Source: Ga0074139 sp046336825 (GTDB taxonomy: Bacteria > Bdellovibrionota > Bdellovibrionia > Bdellovibrionales > Bdellovibrionaceae). From it: 12,097 nucleotides of DNA. The DNA is taken from the NCBI GenBank assembly GCA_046336825.1, contig JBKDFX010000078.1, positions 1 through 12,097 on the forward strand, read 5' to 3'. The notes under the pieces are model-generated. The model was not told the DNA's origin and ran no database searches. It saw nothing but the letters and a program-made list of their open reading frames with translations. The position numbers were made by a program, and so were the translations under genes. Positions 6,834-12,097 of this stretch are shown piece by piece (positions within the stretch are counted from its first letter, which is position 1; the number at the start of each line of letters is the position of its first letter).

Positions 6834-7535
6834 TTAGCGCCCTCGGTAGCGCGGGGGCCTAGGAGAGATGGGGCGAATGGGTCGAATTTCAGGGTGGCTC
6901 TCAGGACATTTTTTCCATTCCACACTGAGGGTTTGTTGAAGGCTGATATCGCTCGAATCCAACATGATGGAAGCCAAATCCACTTTGACGGGGCTGCGTG
7001 GATTCAGTCGAACACCCAATTGAGATCCAATGGTGATCATAGTTTCATTTTTTAAACAGCGGGACCAGGTGAGTCTTTCCGGTCTGACAGTCATTCGTTT
7101 AAAATAATCTTGATTCAGAGGTCCCACAAGTTGGGCTTCCTGTAGAGAAACAATGGGAGCTCCTTCCTGTTGAATAATAAAGCGATGAAAAGCGCTGGCA
7201 CCGGCTTGAGGAAGGAGTGCAAAGCCCCGGTAATCCACGGCTTTGAACGCCATTTGCCACCCCTGGGGCAGTTGAACTTTCAACTTGATCTGGCACTCTT
7301 TGATCTTTTGTATCAAATGGGGTTCCGAAGTCTGAGATCCTACTTCGGCAATGTAATTATCAAACAAAAGTGAAAGGTCTTGGCCCTCAGGAGAAAACGA
7401 AGCGCTGACATGTTCAAAATCGCAGCCAGAACCACTTAAAGAAGAGTCCATAATTCTTACCCCTTGGGGTTGGTTTTGTGCGCTCACCAGTGAGTGAAAA
7501 ATGAGAATGTTTATAAGTATAAAAAATTGATGCAT
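6834..7535 (-). CDS. DUF4360-family exported protein, 233 aa
   Basis: The signal peptide (residues 1-19, cleavage after VSA) indicates export. The mature part matches the DUF4360 pattern as I know it: GSGCD (35-39), SFSPEGQDLSLLFDNYIAE (46-64), CQIKLKVQLPQGW (81-93), VDYRGFALL (100-108), a GP motif near 138, LTWSRC (155-160) and EWKKC (206-210). Four cysteines (38, 81, 160, 210) could form two disulfides. DUF4360 proteins are small secreted proteins with no established function, best known to me from cyanobacteria, actinobacteria and fungi. The domain ends at about residue 210; the last 23 residues are a Pro/Arg tail (RPIRPISPRPPRYRGR) not typical of the domain. The start has GGGGG four bases upstream (7544-7540). 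The gene is divergent from pstS and parallel to the RNase Y gene, 264 bp upstream of it. Confidence 0.85.
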   Translation of the reverse strand: MHQFFILINILIFHSLVSAQNQPQGVRIMDSSLSGSGCDFEHVSASFSPEGQDLSLLFDNYIAEVGSQTSEPHLIQKIKECQIKLKVQLPQGWQMAFKAVDYRGFALLPQAGASAFHRFIIQQEGAPIVSLQEAQLVGPLNQDYFKRMTVRPERLTWSRCLKNETMITIGSQLGVRLNPRSPVKVDLASIMLDSSDISLQQTLSVEWKKCPESHPEIRPIRPISPRPPRYRGR

Positions 7536-7639
7536 ATTGCCCCCACAAATTTACTAAACCACTTTAAAAGCAAAGCCTAAGCCATAGTAATTGGTGCCAA
7601 AAGGGAACTTATTGCAGCAAATCCAAACACAATCTTGAA

Positions 7640-7668
7640 TTGGCGTGGGTCCCAGGTCCATCTAAGAT
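7640..7668 (+). promoter_or_regulatory. Possible pstS promoter
   Basis: TTGGCG (7640-7645) and TAAGAT (7663-7668) are 17 bp apart, each four of six consensus bases, placing the transcription start near 7675, about 20 bases before the pstS GTG. Spacing and position are right, but the -35 is weak, as expected if an activator such as PhoB is needed. I could not find a convincing tandem PHO box in 7536-7640. Confidence 0.35.
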
Positions 7669-7683
7669 CACCTTTAATTTTTC

Positions 7684-7689
7684 AGGAGG
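7684..7689 (+). promoter_or_regulatory. Shine-Dalgarno deciding the pstS GTG start
   Basis: AGGAGG lies four bases before GTG 7694-7696. It supports this GTG over the in-frame upstream TTG at 7640, which would add 18 residues (including WVPGPSK) before the signal peptide and has no ribosome site. Confidence 0.8.
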
Positions 7690-7693
7690 CTCA

Positions 7694-8659
7694 GTGAAAT
7701 CTATATTCGCCCTTGTATTGCTGTCGGGATCTTTTTCTTGGTCACAAAAGTTAGTCAAAGTGGACGGATCAAGTACCGTTTTCCCACTCACTGAAGCTGT
7801 TGCCGAAGAATTTCAAATCGCCAATAAGGGACTTCGAGTCACAGTGGGTATTTCTGGAACGGGAGGTGGCTTCAAGAAGTTTTGCCGCGGGGAAACAGAT
7901 GTTCAGAATGCCTCTCGTCCCATCCAATCGTCAGAAATGAAGGCGTGTGCAGATAAGGGAATTCGTTTTGTCGAGCTGCCCGTGGCCTTTGATGCCATTG
8001 CCATTGTGGTTCATCCTTCAAACTCCTTTGCAAAAGATATTTCAGTGGAAGAATTGAAAAAAATCTGGGAACCCTCGGCTCAAGGTAAAATAAAAAAATG
8101 GAGTGATGTCAGAAAGGGTTGGCCCGATATGCCCATGGTTCTTTTCGGAGCGGGTTCTGATTCAGGGACTTTTGATTATTTCACAGAGGCCATTGTTGGC
8201 AAAGCCAAGTCCTCTCGAGGGGATTACACAGCCAGCGAGGATGACAACACCCTTGTGATGGGCGTGTCCCGGGAAAAGGGAGCTTTGGGTTATATGCCCA
8301 TTCACTATTTCGAAGAAAATCACAACAAACTCAAAGCTTTAAATGTGATTTATAAAGGAAAAACTCAAGTCCCCAGTACAGCCACTGTGATTCAAGGTGA
8401 ATACGCACCGCTCGCTCGGCCCTTGTTAATATACGTCAGCGAAAAGGGACTCGAAAGAGAAGAAGTTAAAAAATTCACTGAATTCTATATTCAAAACAGC
8501 CAATCTTTGGCGGAAGAAATTAAAGCCATTCCACTTCCAGCCAAGGCCTACACAGGTGTTTTAGGGCACTTACAAAAACGCATTTGGGGCACTGCTTTTG
8601 AGGGTCACTCCCAAGTCGGAATGAAAGTGGAAGACATCCTTAAAAAATCGAAGAACTAA
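7694..8659 (+). CDS. pstS: Phosphate-binding protein PstS, 321 aa
   Basis: PstS binds inorganic phosphate outside the inner membrane and delivers it to the PstCA channel. Starting at GTG 7694, the protein has a signal peptide (MKSIFALVLLSGSFSWS, cleavage near residue 17). The phosphate-contact motifs of the family are present: VDGSSTVFPL (23-32), GISGTGGGFKKFCRGETDV (52-70) and SRPI, and GAGSDSGTFDYF (152-163). Cys64 and Cys85 are placed as in relatives with a disulfide. The GALGYMPIHYF segment (196-206) is the second-domain strand of this PBP-like family. Length is normal. A 74-bp gap separates it from pstC, which is probably in the same operon. The strong AGGAGG ribosome site suits high expression of the binding protein. 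Confidence 0.95.
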   Translation: MKSIFALVLLSGSFSWSQKLVKVDGSSTVFPLTEAVAEEFQIANKGLRVTVGISGTGGGFKKFCRGETDVQNASRPIQSSEMKACADKGIRFVELPVAFDAIAIVVHPSNSFAKDISVEELKKIWEPSAQGKIKKWSDVRKGWPDMPMVLFGAGSDSGTFDYFTEAIVGKAKSSRGDYTASEDDNTLVMGVSREKGALGYMPIHYFEENHNKLKALNVIYKGKTQVPSTATVIQGEYAPLARPLLIYVSEKGLEREEVKKFTEFYIQNSQSLAEEIKAIPLPAKAYTGVLGHLQKRIWGTAFEGHSQVGMKVEDILKKSKN

Positions 8660-8699
8660 TTTTTAATTTCAAAGTCTTTAATTGAATTGAATATTGAAA

Positions 8700-8739
8700 A
8701 AAGGGAATCAGCTTTGAATAAAGGGTATCAACTTTGAAA
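8700..8739 (+). repeat. Tandem 20-bp duplication covering the pstC ribosome site and start
   Basis: Two adjacent 20-bp units, 8700-8719 and 8720-8739, agree at 17 of 20 bases; both read AAAGGG-ATCA-CTTTGAA with changes at unit positions 7, 12 and 20. The second unit carries the AAGGG Shine-Dalgarno and TTG start of pstC; the first carries the same elements 20 bp upstream and out of frame. Confidence 0.8.
8714..8737 (+). other. Possible 7-codon leader ORF overlapping the pstC start
   Basis: The TTG of the first repeat unit (8714) opens a short frame coding for M/L-N-K-G-Y-Q-L and ending at TGA 8735-8737, which overlaps the pstC TTG (8734-8736). It has its own AAGGG (8701-8705) at the same spacing. 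If used, it would couple translation of pstC to the leader or act as a decoy start. Nothing shows that it is translated. Confidence 0.15.
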
Positions 8740-9630
8740 CGCCGTCCACTAAGATCCCACTGGGTTGAAAGAGTCTTTGAGTTTTGGTTTGCCATTTGCG
8801 CCTATCTTTCAGTGGCGGTGACATTTGGTATTGTTTTAACTTTGATTGTTGAGTCTTGGCCCTTTTTTAAACAGGTGAGTTTGGCTGAGTTTCTCTTTGA
8901 GCGAGAGTGGACCCCGCTTTTTTCTGATGCCAAGTTTGGAATCCAACCTTTGTTGTTGGGAACTTTTTTAACCACTCTAGTGGCTTGCTCCATTGCTGTG
9001 CCCTTGGGAATTCTCATTGCCTGCACCATGAGTGAATTTTTATCCCCTCAAGTTCGCATGTGGGTGAAACCCATCATTGAACTTTTAGCAGGTATCCCCT
9101 CGGTAATATTCGGTTATTTTGCACTTTTGGTTGTGACACCTCTGTTGCAAAAAGTTTTTCCTCAGTTGCCAGGTTTCAGTTTATTGTCGGCTGGTCTGAC
9201 CATGAGTTTTATGATTTTACCCCTGATTGTGTCTCTTTCAGAGGATGCTCTGCAGTCTGTGCCCCATCATTTACGAGAGGCTTCTCGGGCTTTAGGAGCC
9301 ACAAGTTGGGAAACCACTTGGAAAGTTGTTTTGCCCACGGCTTCCAGTGGAGTTATCGCCGGTTGTATTTTAGGGGTTTCTCGGGCCATCGGAGAAACCA
9401 TGGTGGTGGCTCTGGCTGCGGGTCAGCAGCCGAATTGGACTCTTAATGTGACGGAGCCAGCTGCCACCATGACGGCTTATATGGTGCAAGTGGCTCTGGG
9501 GGATTTGCCCCATGGGTCTCTGGGTTATCAAACTGTTTTCGTTGTGGGTTTAACTTTGCTAGTTATCACTCTCGTTTTCAACTTCATCGCTTTACAAGTT
9601 CGACAGAAAATGACCAGGATCAAACTATGA
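8734..9630 (+). CDS. pstC: Phosphate ABC transporter permease PstC, 298 aa
   Basis: PstC is one of two inner-membrane permease subunits forming the phosphate channel. About six hydrophobic helices are visible (near residues 17-38, 72-98, 112-138, 150-168, 205-228 and 262-288), in line with the family. The cytoplasmic EAA loop that contacts PstB is EASRALGATSWETTWKVVLP (182-201), followed by SRAIGETM (216-223), a PstC hallmark. The start is TTG: in-frame TAA at 8719-8721 blocks any earlier start, and the next possible start falls beyond the first helix. AAGGG lies eight bases before TTG. The gene ends in ATGA, overlapping the pstA start. Confidence 0.95.
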   Translation: MKRRPLRSHWVERVFEFWFAICAYLSVAVTFGIVLTLIVESWPFFKQVSLAEFLFEREWTPLFSDAKFGIQPLLLGTFLTTLVACSIAVPLGILIACTMSEFLSPQVRMWVKPIIELLAGIPSVIFGYFALLVVTPLLQKVFPQLPGFSLLSAGLTMSFMILPLIVSLSEDALQSVPHHLREASRALGATSWETTWKVVLPTASSGVIAGCILGVSRAIGETMVVALAAGQQPNWTLNVTEPAATMTAYMVQVALGDLPHGSLGYQTVFVVGLTLLVITLVFNFIALQVRQKMTRIKL

Positions 9631-10484
9631 ATTCAATAGCTTGGCGAAAAAACCTCAATCAATTAATGAAAATACTTGGGTTGCTGGGGCTTTTTTTATC
9701 GCTGATGGTTTTGTTAGTCCTTTTAGGCGACTTGGCTTTACGGGGAGCCAGTCGAATCGATTGGAATTTTCTGACACAATTTCCTTCAAGGCGTGCAAGC
9801 TCCGCAGGAATGCTGTCGGCCTGGGTGGGCACACTTTGGGTTATGGTCATCACGGCTGTCATGACCATCGTAGTAGGGGTGAGTGCTGCAATTTATTTAG
9901 AAGAGTACGCCAAGCCCTCCAGATGGACTCGTTTGATTGAGCTGAATATTCTCAATCTTTCTGCGATGCCCTCTATTCTTTATGGACTTTTAGCATTGGG
10001 TATTTTTGTTCATCAATTGAAACTGGGACCCAGTCTTTTAACTGCAGGTTTAACTTTGAGTCTTTTGGTCCTTCCCATCGTGATTGTTTCTTCAAGGGAA
10101 GCTTTTAGATCCCTTCCTAACAATCTTAAAGAAGCCAGTTACGCACTTGGGGCCACTCAATTTCAGACTTTGCTCAGTTATCAACTTCCCAGTGCTTTAA
10201 GCGGAATATTAACGGGTGTTATTTTAGCTCTTTCACGTGCCATCGGTGAAACAGCACCCTTGATCACCATTGGAGCTTTGACTTACATTGCTTTTTTACC
10301 GCAGGGTTTGATGGACCCTTTCACAGTGATTCCCATTCAGCTTTTCAATTGGTTGTCTCGGCCTCAACCTGAATTTCACACCAATGCAGCCGCTGCGGGA
10401 GTGGTTCTTCTAACTCTCACTTTACTTCTGAACCTGATTGCCATTATCATCCGCCTTCGCGTACGAAGGACGATCAAATGGTAG
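9627..10484 (+). CDS. pstA: Phosphate ABC transporter permease PstA, 285 aa
   Basis: PstA is the second permease subunit. It starts within the last four bases of pstC (ATGA), with AGGA seven bases upstream inside pstC, so translational coupling is likely. Hydrophobic helices are visible around residues 14-37, 66-90, 108-130, 136-155, 190-206 and 256-277. The EAA loop is EASYALGATQFQTLLSYQLP (169-188), followed by SRAIGETAPL (203-212), the typical PstA signature. The IPIQLFNWLSRPQPEF segment (235-250) also matches the family. Length is slightly below many PstA proteins but no domain is missing. Confidence 0.95.
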   Translation: MNSIAWRKNLNQLMKILGLLGLFLSLMVLLVLLGDLALRGASRIDWNFLTQFPSRRASSAGMLSAWVGTLWVMVITAVMTIVVGVSAAIYLEEYAKPSRWTRLIELNILNLSAMPSILYGLLALGIFVHQLKLGPSLLTAGLTLSLLVLPIVIVSSREAFRSLPNNLKEASYALGATQFQTLLSYQLPSALSGILTGVILALSRAIGETAPLITIGALTYIAFLPQGLMDPFTVIPIQLFNWLSRPQPEFHTNAAAAGVVLLTLTLLLNLIAIIIRLRVRRTIKW

Positions 10485-11245
10485 AAATTTTCAAATTGAA
10501 AATTCAAGAGCTCAATTTTTTTTATAAAACCCAACAGGTTTTAAAAAATATCCATTTGGACATAGCTGAAAAAAAAGTCACAGCTTTGATGGGACCTTCG
10601 GGTTGTGGTAAAACGACTCTTTTGAGATGCGTGAATTTGATGCATGAACTGGTGGATGACGCCTCAGCCAGGGGAAAAATTTTACTTTACCCTGACGGAA
10701 TCAATCTCTTGTCCGAAGACGTGGACCCTCTATGGGTTCGAAAAAAAGTGGGCATGGTTTTTCAAAAGCCCAATCCATTTCCAAAAACACTTTTTGATAA
10801 TGTGGCTTATGGACTTCGTCTTCGGGGCATGAAAAACGGCACTGAGCTTGAGGGCCGAGTGGAAAAAGCGCTCTTACAAGCGGGGCTCTGGAATGAAGTG
10901 AATGATCGTTTGCAAAAATCAGCATTGGCCTTATCAGGAGGACAACAGCAACGACTTTGCATAGCGCGTGCATTGGCAGTGGAGCCTGAAATTTTACTAT
11001 TAGACGAACCCACCAGCGCATTGGACCCCATATCCACAGCCCACATCGAAGAACAACTCAGTGAAATTAAAAAATCAGTGACCATTATGATGGTGACCCA
11101 CAATCTTCACCAGGCCGCTCGATGTGCTGATGACACTGTTTTTATGCTAGCTGGAGAAGTGATCGAAAAAGGAAGAAGCCAAAAACTTTTCACCAATCCT
11201 CAAGATAAACGCACTGAAAACTACATCACCGGTCGTTTTGGTTAA
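10478..11245 (+). CDS. pstB: Phosphate ABC transporter ATPase PstB, 255 aa
   Basis: PstB hydrolyses ATP to drive phosphate import through PstCA. All ABC motifs are intact: Walker A GPSGCGKT (39-46), Q-loop VFQKPNPFP (94-102, Gln96; the PNPFP form is typical of PstB), signature LSGGQ (152-156), Walker B ILLLDE (172-177, catalytic Glu177) followed by the D-loop SALDP, and the switch His208 in MVTHN. The YITGRFG end is also usual for PstB. The start overlaps the pstA stop by seven bases, with AAGGA seven bases upstream, so expression is coupled. The gene for PhoU, which often follows pstB, is not next here. Confidence 0.96.
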   Translation: MVEIFKLKIQELNFFYKTQQVLKNIHLDIAEKKVTALMGPSGCGKTTLLRCVNLMHELVDDASARGKILLYPDGINLLSEDVDPLWVRKKVGMVFQKPNPFPKTLFDNVAYGLRLRGMKNGTELEGRVEKALLQAGLWNEVNDRLQKSALALSGGQQQRLCIARALAVEPEILLLDEPTSALDPISTAHIEEQLSEIKKSVTIMMVTHNLHQAARCADDTVFMLAGEVIEKGRSQKLFTNPQDKRTENYITGRFG

Positions 11246-11279
11246 ATTGAGAAGCGGATCGCAGGTCTTAATTTGAGAA

Positions 11280-11299
11280 ACCTGGATTGAAGTCCAGGT
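11280..11299 (+). repeat. 7-bp inverted repeat after pstB, with a repeated CAGGTCTTA
   Basis: ACCTGGA (11280-11286) and TCCAGGT (11293-11299) form a perfect hairpin with a TTGAAG loop, 34 bp after the pstB stop. No T-run follows, so it would be a weak terminator at best. CAGGTCTTA occurs at 11262-11270 and again at 11295-11303; the left arm could pair in part with either copy, so alternative folds are possible. It may mark the 3' end of the pst transcript or a regulatory leader for the next gene. Confidence 0.45.
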
Positions 11300-11314
11300 C
11301 TTAGGTGGAGTGCT

Positions 11315-11346
11315 CTTATTTATCTCAAAAACTGCCGATAAATAAG
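11315..11346. repeat. Perfect 10-bp inverted repeat at the start of the pseudo-receiver gene
   Basis: CTTATTTATC (11315-11324) and GATAAATAAG (11337-11346) are perfect inverted copies around a 12-base spacer, ending one base before the ATG at 11348. As DNA it could be a dimer operator (22-bp centre-to-centre); as RNA it could fold over the ribosome-binding region, which has no clear Shine-Dalgarno. Which, if either, applies is not shown by the sequence. Confidence 0.7.
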
Positions 11347-11347
11347 T

Positions 11348-12097
11348 ATGTCCCAGCCCATTGCTAAGACAATGCTTATTGTTAAATCTGATGCCAATGC
11401 CCTGAAAGGTGTTGAGCAGTTTTTGAAAAATCGCGAATGGAATTTGATTTCCACCCATGACATGAAAAAAGCCATTGTCAGTCTTGTTCAACTGAAGCCT
11501 TCTTTTGTTTTGATCAGCGTTGATCACCCCAGTAAAAAAATGGCCAAGTTTCCTAAGATTGTGATGTCTGCATTTCCCACTTGCGTGATGATGTTTGCTG
11601 AAAAATCCACGACGGCCTCTTTTAAAATGCTGATGGATTCTGGAATTGAATATCGAATTAATCCACCCTTAACCGGTCCTGCCATTGAGCGAGCTGTGAA
11701 TAAATATCTGCGTGATTTGGAAAATGCGGATAAACAAAAAGGTCAGGTGGCTGGAGAGTCAAAAGATCAAAGCAAATATGATTTTAATGTGCAAGTGAAG
11801 TCGGGTAGAGAAAAAGAATCGGGATTTGTCAGTGTTTCTGCTCATTCCAACGGCGGAGAAGGTTCTGAAAGCTCCATGGCTCAAAGTTTGTTATCGCAAC
11901 TGACGGGCGATGATTCTGACGGTGACAGTGATTCCAGTGAAATCTATCGACCCGAGCAAGGGAGCTCCCATCAGAATTCGGGGATCATGCACGCACCTGG
12001 TGCCCGCCTACGTTCTGTCGGTGTTGACCCAGAAGACTCCTCCGGATCTGGGCATGTGATTCCTTTGAATCAGCCGGGTCCTTCCACGGATCCAGAG
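11348..12097 (+). CDS. Receiver-like protein without phospho-acceptor Asp, long disordered linker (3' end outside window)
   Basis: The frame is open from ATG 11348 to the last base (250 codons). Residues 7-122 follow the CheY/receiver pattern: beta1 TMLIVKSD (acidic pair reduced), alpha1 ANALKGVEQFLKN, beta3 PSFVLISVDHP, beta4 CVMMFAEKS, and MDSGIEYRINPPL at alpha4/beta5. Where receivers have the phospho-acceptor Asp, there is Ser57, and the conserved Lys before Pro in beta5 is Asn, so it should not be phosphorylated in the usual way. From about residue 125 the chain is Ser/Gly/Asp/Gln-rich and probably disordered, linking to a domain outside the window. The start has no good Shine-Dalgarno; ATG at codon 9 is an alternative. 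It is 102 bp after pstB on the same strand, so it may be co-transcribed or have its own promoter. No link to phosphate control is shown. Confidence 0.72.
   Translation, partial: MSQPIAKTMLIVKSDANALKGVEQFLKNREWNLISTHDMKKAIVSLVQLKPSFVLISVDHPSKKMAKFPKIVMSAFPTCVMMFAEKSTTASFKMLMDSGIEYRINPPLTGPAIERAVNKYLRDLENADKQKGQVAGESKDQSKYDFNVQVKSGREKESGFVSVSAHSNGGEGSESSMAQSLLSQLTGDDSDGDSDSSEIYRPEQGSSHQNSGIMHAPGARLRSVGVDPEDSSGSGHVIPLNQPGPSTDPE

Noticed and set aside
6653..6925. 90-codon open frame on the - strand overlapping the end of the DUF4360 gene
   Set aside because: It starts inside the DUF4360 coding region in another frame, has no ribosome site, and its basic composition comes from the same palindrome; the DUF4360 frame carries clear family motifs.
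7536..7640. PHO box upstream of pstS
   Set aside because: No tandem CTGTCAT-like repeats could be found by eye; a relaxed match would not be meaningful in this organism, whose PhoB site is unknown.
7640..7693. 18-residue N-terminal extension of PstS
   Set aside because: It is out of keeping with a signal peptide, and AGGAGG precedes GTG 7694.
11147..11527. 126-codon open frame on the - strand across the pstB end and the next gene
   Set aside because: It is antisense to pstB and the receiver-like gene, both better supported, and runs through two inverted repeats.

Overview
The window looks like a chromosomal segment of a moderate-GC Gram-negative bacterium. The FadE-type acyl-CoA dehydrogenase, a lipoprotein and several exported orphan proteins, a membrane-anchored HD-type RNase Y and a pstSCAB operon together fit a Bdellovibrio-like deltaproteobacterial relative (Bdellovibrionota). 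That placement is an inference from gene content and is not proven by any marker gene here.

Layout. Bases 1-1323 (+) hold the C-terminal half of fadE, closed by a strong hairpin that could terminate from both sides. Bases 1540-2484 (-) encode an exported protein of unknown family. Bases 2656-4134 (-) encode a lipoprotein with an alpha/beta-hydrolase-like core whose catalytic triad looks incomplete. Bases 4303-4977 (+) encode a small exported protein that meets, tail to tail with only 2 bp between, the RNase Y gene at 4980-6569 (-). The RNase Y keeps its HD catalytic residues but seems to have lost the GXXG loop of its KH domain. Upstream of it, at 6570-6833, lies a gap with a possible 27-codon arginine-rich ORF (+) that has a very strong Shine-Dalgarno and an 11-bp inverted repeat inside it. 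A DUF4360-family exported protein follows at 6834-7535 (-).

Bases 7694-11245 (+) are a high-affinity phosphate ABC transporter operon in the order pstS, pstC, pstA, pstB. PstS captures phosphate outside the inner membrane, PstC and PstA form the channel, and PstB hydrolyses ATP. pstC/pstA and pstA/pstB overlap and are probably translationally coupled. pstC starts with TTG behind a duplicated 20-bp leader. No phoU, phoB or phoR is present in the window. The last gene (11348 to the window edge, +) starts with a receiver-like domain lacking the phospho-accepting aspartate, followed by a long Ser/Gly/Asp-rich segment that runs off the end; two inverted repeats lie between it and pstB.

No RNA gene, insertion sequence, CRISPR array or phage module was recognised. 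The main points for a second look are the KH-degenerate RNase Y, the small arginine-rich ORF and its palindrome, the duplicated pstC start region, the pseudo-receiver protein after pstB with its palindromic leader, and the hydrolase-like lipoprotein with missing catalytic residues.
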